Assembly: GCA_029260155.1 (NCBI GenBank)
Contig: JAJDDU010000387.1
Span: 1 to 7,796 of the forward strand
From: Phycisphaerae bacterium
GTDB lineage: Bacteria > Planctomycetota > Phycisphaerae > UBA1845
Reading direction: 5' to 3'
Length of the DNA stretch: 7,796 bases
In this document: positions 1 through 4,944 of the stretch, one piece after another
Numbering within the stretch: the stretch's first letter is position 1
How the letters are laid out: each line of letters starts with the position of its first letter
The notes under the pieces: generated by a model
What the model was told of the DNA's origin: nothing
The model's database searches: none
Seen by the model: only the letters and a program-made list of their open reading frames with translations
Program-made: the position numbers and the translations under genes

Positions 1-628
1 GGTCTCTGCATGATTTTCCGGAGTCGTACTGCAAGTAGTTTGTGACGAATAGGTCGACCGCCCCGTCTCGGTCGTAGTCGAAGAACGTCGCTGAGCACGA
101 CCAGTCAATCAGCGGACGATCGTCAAAGCCGGCGGCGCGGGCGGCCTCGGTGAACGTGCTGTCGCCGTTGTTGCGGTAGAATGTGTTTCGGCCGAAGTTG
201 GTGAGATAGACGTCCAGATCGTCGTCGCCATCGACGTCGGCCACGGCAACGCCCATGCCGTATCCCGTGTCGCCCAATCCCGACAAGGCGGTCACGTCGG
301 TATACTTGCCGCCGAGATCGCGCCGAAAGAGCTGGTTGCGCGTGGCGGCGTTCGGCTTGACGACGCCGTTTTCTTGGTCGGCACCGTTTATCATGTAAAT
401 GTCGAGATCGCCGTCGCCGTCGAAGTCGAACATCGCGCACCCCGCGCCCATGATCTCGGGGAAGAAGTAGGTGCCGACTCTGCCTGCGTGATGGACGAAA
501 TCCAGTCCGACGGCGTCGGTGATATCAGTGAACCATGGCGTTTCAACAGGTGTGCGTTCTGTTCGGCGGCATCCGGATGTGTACGCTGCAAGCGCTATCG
601 CACACACACGCCACTTTCGGCGGCTCAC
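1..628 (-). CDS. FG-GAP/VCBS repeat lipoprotein of CRTAC1 (ASPIC/UnbV) type, N-terminal part only
   Basis: The 209 complete codons visible encode the N-terminal part of an exported repeat protein; the gene leaves the window at the left edge. The GTG start (626-628) overlaps the sulfatase stop as GTGA, which suggests translational coupling. Residues 1-20 are basic, then hydrophobic, ending in TSGC, a possible but imperfect lipobox with Cys20 as lipidation site. Then comes FTDIT, followed by YFFPEIMGAGCAMFDFDGDG, the typical opening of CRTAC1-like proteins. Three Ca-binding-type Asp repeats are visible: D68-D76 (DFDGDGDLD), D131-D139 (DVDGDDDLD) and D184-D192 (DYDRDGAVD), each followed by a beta-strand such as IYMINGA or VYLTNFG. 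Family knowledge: these form beta-propeller blades, and the C-terminal ASPIC/UnbV domain, if present, lies outside the window. No enzymatic role can be assigned. The family call is firm; the lipoprotein call is moderate. Confidence 0.88.
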   Translation of the reverse strand, partial: MSRRKWRVCAIALAAYTSGCRRTERTPVETPWFTDITDAVGLDFVHHAGRVGTYFFPEIMGAGCAMFDFDGDGDLDIYMINGADQENGVVKPNAATRNQLFRRDLGGKYTDVTALSGLGDTGYGMGVAVADVDGDDDLDVYLTNFGRNTFYRNNGDSTFTEAARAAGFDDRPLIDWSCSATFFDYDRDGAVDLFVTNYLQYDSGKSCRD

Positions 629-2499
629 GGTTTTTGGCCTTCGAGTTGTCGGATGAATTCCCGTACCTTGGCGGCATGGGATTGGGCCATGGATGTGGAG
701 CGTTTGGGGTCGATGCGGATGGCCTCGTCGTACAATCGCAGGGCTTCGTCGAATTGGCCCTTTTTGGCGGCGACGTCACCGCGAAGCACGAGGATGGCAC
801 CTGCGTCGGGCTCTATGGTCTCAGCTTGGGCGAGGATTTTTGTTAGCTCCTCGAACTGAGACTTCTCGATGAGTATCTGCCCCAGCCAGATGTAGGTGGA
901 TACCGCAGGTTTGATGGCCAACATCTCGCGGAGGATTTTCTCAGCTTCGGTGTGACGGCCCATCTTGGTGTAGATATCCGCGCGGCGTTCGAGAGCGAAG
1001 AGATCGCGCGGAAAGACCTGAATCGTGTCGATGAGATCGAGGGCGGCTTGTAAGTCTCCGCGGTCAGCCAAGCCGCGTGCGTTGATGAGCCCCTGCCAAG
1101 TCTTCATCATGTCCTTGGGGTCGCGCGTTCCGTATTCTTCGTCGGCGATGGGCGAACTGACGTAGCCCAGCGCTTCGAGCGCCTTTAACTCCTCGGGATC
1201 CATGGCAATCCGCGCGTCGACGCCGGCACCCATCGCCTCCCACGCGACTTGGCGCGTTTCCAACTCATCAACCAATGCGGGCAATGCGGCAGGCGTGTCG
1301 TCAATCAGATTAATGGCTTCGGATGGGTCGTCTAGCAGGTTGTAGTATTCACGCCGGGGGGCGTCGATGTATTTGTCACCATGTCGCCGCAGCGCGTGCA
1401 GGGAGCTCCAGCCGTGATTTAGCAGCGGCAGCATGGTTTCCATGTAAATCGTGCGGTCGATCGCGGAATCGGGGCCTAGCAAGCTAAGCCCGTCCATCGG
1501 AGTCTCTGCTGCGATGCCCAGCAGATCGAGGACTGTGGGCGTTACGTCCAAGCACCCTGCCACCCGATCGCTCACGACATGGCCTGCGCCCAGGCAAGCG
1601 GGGGCGTTGAAAATCAGCGGTACGCGCATGGTGCTTTCGTAGATCAGATGCCCGTGCGTCATTTCGTCGTGCTCGCCTAGGCCTTCGCCGTGATCAGCCA
1701 GGACGATGGTGAGCGTTCGCTGTCGCACCCCGTCCTGTTCGAGTTGGGCGATGATGCGGGCGAGTTGAGAATCGACGAATGCGATCTCCGCGTCGTACAG
1801 ATCGCCGCCGAGTTTTCGGGCGAACTCTGGTGGTGGCTCGTACTCCGTGTGTGGATCGTAATAGTGCACCCACATGAAAAATGGCGCCTCGGATTGCGCT
1901 CGGCCTGCGAGCCAAGCGAGTGCCGCGTCGGTGACCTCGTTGGCCGGTCGCTCAAGCTCCGCACCCCAGCCGGGCTTTCGCGGGTTGGGCTTGAAGTGAT
2001 CGTCGTAGGCGTCGAATCCCTGATTCAGCCCGTAGCGACCGTCGAGCACGAAGGCCGCGACGAATGCAGCCGTCTGGTATCCGTTCTCTTTCAGTATCTC
2101 GGCGAGTGTGACGTGGTCGGCGGCGAGGTGGAATTCTCCGTTGTTTCGTACACCGTGGTGCGGGATGTCCAGGCCTGTGTGAATGGTGACGTGGGACGGT
2201 AGCGTCAATGGCGCCGAGGCGACGGCGTCGGTGAACATGACACCGCCGGCGGCAAGCGCGTCCATGGACGGCGTTTGCGCGGATCGATGGCCGTAGCAGC
2301 CGAGACGGTCGGCTCGGACCGTGTCCAGGGTCACGAGGACGACGTTGAACCCGGCGGCTGCGCCGGGCTCGGCCCAGTCGCCCTCAGTGTGCGCAAGACG
2401 CCCGGAGTCGCCGCTCCGAGTTGCGTACACCCCGGCTGCGACGATCAGCGCACCAACTGCGACGAAGCACCCAGATTTCAGGACCGTTGTGCGGACCAA
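625..2499 (-). CDS. Membrane-anchored sulfatase-fold hydrolase with Thr nucleophile and C-terminal TPRs
   Basis: A 624-residue protein of the alkaline phosphatase/sulfatase superfamily (Sulfatase, PF00884 type). Residues 8-27 form a signal anchor, so the enzyme should face the periplasm. The catalytic domain covers about 51-400: VTLDTVRADRLGCYG (metal ligand D59), TLPSHVTIHTG at 99-109, YYDPH (D215, H217), ADHGEGLGEHDE (D269, H270) and conserved H282. At the position of the formylglycine Cys/Ser of CxPSR sulfatases it has Thr99, with His103 in place of Arg, so a classical sulfatase mechanism is unlikely. Thr is the nucleophile in NPP phosphodiesterases and in PE or lipoteichoic-acid transferases. 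EYYNLLDDPSEAINL near 384-398 is the usual sulfatase tail. About three TPR units follow (500-600), suggesting protein docking. The start is TTG: the codon two before it in frame is a stop, and GAGG lies 6 nt upstream. It is a full-length paralogue of the gene at 4945-6810. Substrate unknown. Confidence 0.9.
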   Translation of the reverse strand: MVRTTVLKSGCFVAVGALIVAAGVYATRSGDSGRLAHTEGDWAEPGAAAGFNVVLVTLDTVRADRLGCYGHRSAQTPSMDALAAGGVMFTDAVASAPLTLPSHVTIHTGLDIPHHGVRNNGEFHLAADHVTLAEILKENGYQTAAFVAAFVLDGRYGLNQGFDAYDDHFKPNPRKPGWGAELERPANEVTDAALAWLAGRAQSEAPFFMWVHYYDPHTEYEPPPEFARKLGGDLYDAEIAFVDSQLARIIAQLEQDGVRQRTLTIVLADHGEGLGEHDEMTHGHLIYESTMRVPLIFNAPACLGAGHVVSDRVAGCLDVTPTVLDLLGIAAETPMDGLSLLGPDSAIDRTIYMETMLPLLNHGWSSLHALRRHGDKYIDAPRREYYNLLDDPSEAINLIDDTPAALPALVDELETRQVAWEAMGAGVDARIAMDPEELKALEALGYVSSPIADEEYGTRDPKDMMKTWQGLINARGLADRGDLQAALDLIDTIQVFPRDLFALERRADIYTKMGRHTEAEKILREMLAIKPAVSTYIWLGQILIEKSQFEELTKILAQAETIEPDAGAILVLRGDVAAKKGQFDEALRLYDEAIRIDPKRSTSMAQSHAAKVREFIRQLEGQKP

Positions 2500-2505
2500 A
2501 CATCA

Positions 2506-2509
2506 CCTC
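2506..2509 (-). promoter_or_regulatory. Ribosome binding site that selects the TTG start at 2499
   Basis: GAGG on the minus strand sits 6 nt before TTG (2497-2499). An ATG at 2501-2503 is out of frame and only 2 nt from this motif, too close to be used well. The codon at 2503-2505 in the gene frame is TGA, so no start further upstream is possible. This makes TTG the first available start. Confidence 0.7.
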
Positions 2510-2515
2510 GCCAGG

Positions 2516-2544
2516 ATTGTAGCCAGCAACCGCATGGTCGCCAA
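2516..2544 (-). promoter_or_regulatory. Candidate sigma70-type promoter for the sulfatase/FG-GAP operon
   Basis: On the minus strand TTGGCG (2544-2539) and TACAAT (2521-2516) are separated by exactly 17 nt. They match the consensus at 4 of 6 and 5 of 6 positions. The site lies just downstream of the terminator of the preceding PEP-CTERM gene, where a new promoter would be expected. The predicted transcript start would be about 10 nt before the TTG codon, giving a very short leader with the ribosome binding site at its 5' end. That is unusual and lowers confidence. Consensus for planctomycete-like promoters is not well defined. Confidence 0.4.
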
Positions 2545-2560
2545 CAACGATGACGAACGC

Positions 2561-2604
2561 AAAAAAACATCCCTGACGTCGGCAAGCCGTCGCCAGGGAT
2601 GTTT
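2561..2604 (-). terminator. Rho-independent terminator of the PEP-CTERM gene at 2650-3282
   Basis: Arms 2594-2604 and 2565-2575 form a perfect 11-bp stem (CAGGGATGTTT on the plus strand pairs with AAACATCCCTG). An inner CGGC/GCCG stem (2580-2583 with 2586-2589) lies inside the loop. Read on the minus strand, the stem runs directly into seven T residues (2567-2561). The hairpin starts 45 nt after the stop codon of the PEP-CTERM gene. On the plus strand the following sequence is only TTTCTT, so the terminator is oriented to the minus strand. Confidence 0.88.
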
Positions 2605-2649
2605 CTTAATATCGTGGGGTCAGGGCCATCGGCCGTGACCGTGCCGTCT

Positions 2650-3282
2650 CTAGCGACGACGACGCAGCATGGCGAGGGCACCGAGGCCCAGCAGGCCGAT
2701 GGTCGTCGGCTCGGGAACCTTGACGCTGACGTTATCGACGGTCATGACGCCGGGACCGTAGAGGCCGTCGGCGGAGTCGACGCCAAACGCGATACGCATG
2801 TTGTTGGTACCCGCAACATTGAGCTCGTAGTGGATGTTGCTGCCCTGGCCGTCACCTTCACCGAGGTTGCCGTAGCCATCTTGGCCGCCCGAACCGGGGA
2901 AGAGACCGGGATTGACTGAACCGTCCTCGTTGAGGCCGGAAGCATTGTTGTTGATCGAGACGTACGGCGAATCAAACGCGGGCGTGTAGCCGACATCAAC
3001 CGTCGTGTACGAAACGAGGTCAAACGAGATCGTCGTGTCAACGCCATCAGCGCCGGTTACGTTCTGCCAGATCTCGACGTTTCCAGGGCCAGCGCCGTCC
3101 GGGCCGGTGATGGTCGCGGTGCCGCCACCGAATCCCACTCCGCCGGTTCCCCCATTGTTGGCGACTTCCCAGCCGGCGTCGCCCTGCGAGAAATCGCCAT
3201 TTACTACGACATTGTCATTCGCCATCACCGGAAGTCCGGCGATCAGCGAAACCGCAACGAAACCCAAAAGAACCTTCTTCAT
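2650..3282 (-). CDS. Secreted PEP-CTERM sorting-domain protein, glycine-rich beta-type body
   Basis: A 210-residue exported protein. A signal peptide (MKKVLLGFVAVSLIAGLP, likely cut after Ala21 in PVMA-ND) is followed by VVNGDFSQGDAGWEV, the opening of the carbohydrate-binding-like jelly-roll domains often found in PEP-CTERM proteins. The middle (40-150) is rich in Gly, Asn and Asp. The body ends in strand-like VMTVDNVSVKV, and the tail is Pro190-Glu-Pro, hydrophobic TTIGLLGLGALAML, then RRRR at 207-210, a textbook PEP-CTERM signal. Family knowledge: the tail is recognised by an exosortase, which cleaves it and delivers the protein to the cell surface or matrix. No exosortase lies in the window. 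The ATG at 3280-3282 was chosen over an upstream in-frame start because a strong GAGGAGGAG site lies 6 nt before it and the signal peptide begins there. It has its own terminator. The ligand is unknown; sugar binding is only a possibility. Confidence 0.9.
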   Translation of the reverse strand: MKKVLLGFVAVSLIAGLPVMANDNVVVNGDFSQGDAGWEVANNGGTGGVGFGGGTATITGPDGAGPGNVEIWQNVTGADGVDTTISFDLVSYTTVDVGYTPAFDSPYVSINNNASGLNEDGSVNPGLFPGSGGQDGYGNLGEGDGQGSNIHYELNVAGTNNMRIAFGVDSADGLYGPGVMTVDNVSVKVPEPTTIGLLGLGALAMLRRRR

Positions 3283-3287
3283 CACAA

Positions 3288-3297
3288 ACTCCTCCTC
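3288..3297 (-). promoter_or_regulatory. Strong ribosome binding site for the minus-strand PEP-CTERM gene
   Basis: The minus strand reads GAGGAGGAG followed by a short spacer (TTTGTG) and ATG at 3280-3282. This decides the start: an upstream in-frame start at 3319-3321 would put 13 charged residues before the signal peptide and would bury this motif within coding sequence. Confidence 0.85.
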
Positions 3298-3309
3298 GTC
3301 GGTTGACGA

Positions 3310-3327
3310 GCCGGCAACCACGCCGGC
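3310..3327. repeat. 6-bp inverted repeat in the leader of the minus-strand PEP-CTERM gene
   Basis: GCCGGC at 3310-3315 and again at 3322-3327, separated by 6 nt, can form a GC-only hairpin just upstream of the ribosome binding site (3288-3297). It could affect translation initiation or message stability. Each arm is itself a palindrome, and such short GC motifs arise by chance in GC-rich DNA. Confidence 0.4.
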
Positions 3328-3586
3328 GCCCGTTTCACCACACGTTCACAATTCCACAAACGGGGCCAGCACGCGATTCACCGCACGCACGAACCCCGAT
3401 CCGTACAATCCCACCGTGATCGCACCGAAAATGCGGCCACAGATCCAGGTAATCGCGCACAAGCGCGCTACCCCACTCTCATCTCTCTCTAAAAACCCTC
3501 AGACAGGCATCAAGCGGCGAGACACCGGGGTGTCTTCGTTCGCTCGACGAGGTGCATGTTAGCGGATTGGCGTCGCAAGATCAATC
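3328..3586. other. Non-coding half of the divergent spacer, with two small hairpins
   Basis: I see no convincing gene here. Two compact inverted repeats stand out: CGCGC/GCGCG at 3454-3458 and 3463-3467 with a 4-nt loop, and AGACACC/GGTGTCT at 3520-3526 and 3529-3535, which is nearly continuous. Neither is followed by a T-run on either strand, so they are not obvious terminators; the second could equally be a palindromic operator. A pyrimidine tract (about 3474-3490) lies between them. The leader and promoter of the minus-strand PEP-CTERM gene must lie here or just upstream of its start, but no clear -35/-10 pair was found by eye. Confidence 0.4.
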
Positions 3587-3943
3587 GTGATCCTCGCCTT
3601 ACTTGAATTTTGGGTGCTCCCCTCCCCGAACGAACGATCAACTAGGGTCCAAGTACACTCGAATCAAGCTCTTGAGCCCGATATCGCCTGTTTTATCGGC
3701 ACAAGCGATCGCTACCAAACTCACACCGAAGTCCGTTTCCCGCTGAAGTTGACCGCTCGTATTGCGGAATCCGGGGAGTTAGTGCAGGGAAAACTGACGT
3801 TCAGCCCGACGCCCGAAGGCATCCGGTTGAAGTCGAAATCGCGTGCGCAAAACACCACGTTTTTAGGTGACAAACGAAATAATAAATTAGCTAACTTACA
3901 TAGAATTGGGTTGAATCTCCGCACTGAAGTCGAGAAGATGTAG
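3587..3943 (+). CDS. Doubtful small ORF, possible degraded or hypothetical protein
   Basis: An open frame of 118 residues starts at GTG with no good ribosome binding site. The central part (about residues 45-85, including RFPLKLTARIAESGELVQGK) has a codon-like third-position bias and an alternating, strand-like pattern. It vaguely recalls the 'R-x-P-x-x-L-x-A-R-I ... G' opening of PilZ domains, but the DxSxxG motif is absent, so I do not assign that family. The N-terminal 40 and C-terminal 30 residues look non-coding; the DNA there turns AT-rich. It could be a remnant of a displaced gene or a chance ORF in a promoter region. Strong hairpins follow its stop codon (3946-4002, 4031-4065). Confidence 0.18.
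   Translation: MILALLEFWVLPSPNERSTRVQVHSNQALEPDIACFIGTSDRYQTHTEVRFPLKLTARIAESGELVQGKLTFSPTPEGIRLKSKSRAQNTTFLGDKRNNKLANLHRIGLNLRTEVEKM
3861..3906 (+). promoter_or_regulatory. AT-rich patch, candidate promoter region for the plus-strand PEP-CTERM gene
   Basis: This is the most AT-rich stretch of the window, with AAATAATAAATTAG near 3877-3890 and a -10-like TAGAAT at 3901-3906 (5 of 6 matches to TATAAT). No -35 hexamer of good quality sits at 16-18 nt upstream; the A-rich stretch could act as an UP-like element. If used, it would give the downstream gene a leader of about 300 nt containing three hairpins. The call rests on base composition and one hexamer only. Confidence 0.25.
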
Positions 3944-3945
3944 GT

Positions 3946-4002
3946 GTGCGAGTGACCTGTCGGCGGACTCCACATGGGATGTACCGACAGGTCGTGTAGC
4001 AC
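3946..4002 (+). other. Long imperfect hairpin in the leader region, possible structured RNA element
   Basis: GACCTGTCGG (3954-3963) pairs perfectly with CCGACAGGTC (3984-3993) around a 20-nt loop. An outer GTGC/GCAC pairing (3946-3949 with 3999-4002) extends it across a small internal loop. A perfect 10-bp repeat is unlikely to be chance in this short spacer. No T-run follows on either strand, so it is not a standard terminator. It could be a cis-acting RNA element, a processing or stability hairpin, or a DNA-binding site with widely spaced arms. I do not recognise it as any known riboswitch. Confidence 0.45.
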
Positions 4003-4030
4003 GGGGTGAGAGTTCGATAGGGATTTGAGA

Positions 4031-4074
4031 GAGCATGGCTGCGCGGTAGTGCGCGGCGCGTGCTCTTTCTTGTT
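4031..4074 (+). terminator. Possible terminator or attenuator-like hairpin upstream of the PEP-CTERM gene
   Basis: GAGCATG (4031-4037) pairs with CGTGCTC (4059-4065) with one G-T pair. GCGC repeats inside the loop can extend the stem. The stem is followed on the plus strand by TTTCTTGTTT (4066-4075), a broken T-tract. It could end transcription coming from the left (the doubtful ORF or a small RNA), or act as an attenuator within a long leader of the gene at 4215. The T-tract is weak, so either role is tentative. Confidence 0.35.
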
Positions 4075-4079
4075 TCCGG

Positions 4080-4099
4080 CTGCGGTGAAGTGGCCGCAG
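4080..4099 (+). repeat. 6-bp inverted repeat downstream of the terminator-like hairpin
   Basis: CTGCGG (4080-4085) and CCGCAG (4094-4099) are complementary across an 8-nt loop. It lies 5 nt after the T-rich tract of the preceding hairpin, making the third stem in about 150 nt. Between 4100 and 4199 I see nothing further before the ribosome binding site. The stem is short and could be chance. Confidence 0.3.
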
Positions 4100-4199
4100 T
4101 TGCGGGTTTCTGGTTTTGTGGGCACCGGTGGTCGCTTGGACGACTGGATGCAAGTGAACGATACAGAAGGTCTATCGCAGTGGCCTTCGGCAGAATGTG

Positions 4200-4205
4200 A
4201 GGAGG
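4200..4205 (+). promoter_or_regulatory. Ribosome binding site for the plus-strand PEP-CTERM gene
   Basis: A perfect AGGAGG lies 9 nt before ATG at 4215-4217. It rules out the in-frame GTG at 4197, which overlaps the motif and would add six polar or basic residues in front of the signal peptide. Confidence 0.85.
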
Positions 4206-4214
4206 AACAACCTA

Positions 4215-4787
4215 ATGAGCAGACTGAATCGAGTGATGTGTTTAATGTGCGCGGTCGCGTTGATCGGCGCACCGAGCATGGTTCTTGCCGATGGTGCGGA
4301 CACGCCCAGCGGCGCGGTGCCGTTGATCGGCTCGCTGCCGTTCAACGATTCCGGAGACACGACGGGATCGACCAACTTCATTACCAACGGTGGAATGGGC
4401 CTGAACTTCCCGTATGACGGCGAAGATCATCTCTACCAGATCGACCTTGGTGTGGGCAACGTGGTGGACTTTTCGCTGGATCTCACCAACTCGACCGGTG
4501 ACCTGGCCATGTTCTTGTTGACTGACGCTTCGGATCCGACGTCGTTGGTGGCCCATAGCCAGGACGCGATTGGCCCCGGCGCCGGTCCTGAGCTCATCAA
4601 TTCCTTCGATACTGGCGAGTTGGCCGCCGGTACCTACTGGTTGTGGATCGATTCGTACTACGCCGCCGGCTCGCCCGGCTCGGCGGGTGCGTACAACTTG
4701 GATGTGACGGGAACGCTTCCCGAGCCCGCATCCATTGCGCTGCTGGCGTTCGGCGGCTTGGCGATGGTTCGCAGACGCCGTCGCTAG
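4215..4787 (+). CDS. Secreted PEP-CTERM protein with PPC-like beta domain
   Basis: A 190-residue exported protein. A signal peptide (MSRLNRVMCLMCAVALIGAP, probable cut after SMVLA at Ala25) is followed by a body resembling the bacterial pre-peptidase C-terminal (PPC) fold. The visible PPC-like features are NDSGDTTGSTNFI (44-56), DGEDHLYQIDLGVGNVVDFS (68-87), LAMFLLTD (97-104), LAAGTYWLWID (136-146) and the closing AYNLDVTG (159-166). Pro169-Glu-Pro, hydrophobic ASIALLAFGGLAMV and RRRRR (186-190) form the PEP-CTERM sorting tail. Family knowledge: PPC domains are small secreted beta-sandwiches, often appended to proteases; here the domain stands alone. The gene is followed by an intrinsic terminator. 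It shares signal architecture and tail, but not its body, with the PEP-CTERM protein at 2650-3282. A surface-displayed binding or structural protein is the likely role; the ligand is unknown. Confidence 0.9.
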   Translation: MSRLNRVMCLMCAVALIGAPSMVLADGADTPSGAVPLIGSLPFNDSGDTTGSTNFITNGGMGLNFPYDGEDHLYQIDLGVGNVVDFSLDLTNSTGDLAMFLLTDASDPTSLVAHSQDAIGPGAGPELINSFDTGELAAGTYWLWIDSYYAAGSPGSAGAYNLDVTGTLPEPASIALLAFGGLAMVRRRRR

Positions 4788-4813
4788 AATCCAGCCAGAT
4801 TATTGAACCCCAC

Positions 4814-4840
4814 AGGCCCGCCCCACAGCGGGCCTTCTTT
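4814..4840 (+). terminator. Rho-independent terminator after the PPC/PEP-CTERM gene
   Basis: AGGCCCGC (4814-4821) pairs perfectly with GCGGGCCT (4828-4835) around a 6-nt loop and runs into TTCTTT (4835-4840). It begins 27 nt after the stop codon at 4787. Its position mirrors the terminator at 2561-2604 in the left arm. Confidence 0.85.
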
Positions 4841-4885
4841 ATGCGCGGAGAGGGCCAGCCGATGTATGGGGCGGGAACGTCTTCG

Positions 4886-4914
4886 TTGTGGCGGGGTTGT
4901 GGCGACGCTAGCAT
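4886..4914 (+). promoter_or_regulatory. Candidate promoter for the plus-strand sulfatase gene
   Basis: TTGTGG (4886-4891) and TAGCAT (4909-4914) are separated by 17 nt, matching the sigma70 consensus at 3 of 6 and 4 of 6 positions. The site lies between the terminator at 4814-4840 and the ribosome binding site at 4931-4935, where a new promoter is needed. The match is weak and the spacing is the main support. Confidence 0.3.
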
Positions 4915-4930
4915 GCGTCCGCACGATCCT

Positions 4931-4935
4931 AGGAG
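4931..4935 (+). promoter_or_regulatory. Ribosome binding site that supports the TTG start at 4945
   Basis: AGGAG lies 9 nt before TTG (4945-4947). The next in-frame options, GTG at 4951 and ATG at 4960, would be 15 and 24 nt away, too far for this site. The hydrophobic anchor begins soon after any of these starts, so the protein is little changed whichever is used. Confidence 0.65.
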
Positions 4936-4944
4936 TGCATCGCA

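Noticed and set aside
123..440. Arg-rich minus-strand frame of 105 codons inside the FG-GAP gene
   Set aside because: It is one frame off the reading frame that gives the three Asp-repeat motifs; high Arg content is typical of shifted frames in GC-rich genes.
374..859. Plus-strand open frame of 161 codons over the FG-GAP/sulfatase junction
   Set aside because: The opposite strand encodes continuous FG-GAP repeats and TPR sequence here; the plus-strand product shows no family features.
3705..3712. GCGATCGC octamer palindrome
   Set aside because: A single occurrence in the spacer; with no repeated copies it cannot be called a functional site.
4008..4020. GTTCGA motif that resembles a tRNA T-loop
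   Set aside because: There is no matching T-stem, anticodon arm or acceptor stem around it.
3721..4272. Minus-strand open frame of 183 codons across the divergent spacer
   Set aside because: Its composition (many Ser, Pro, Thr and Arg, scattered Cys) looks non-coding, it crosses the hairpins and the start of the PEP-CTERM gene, and no domain is visible.
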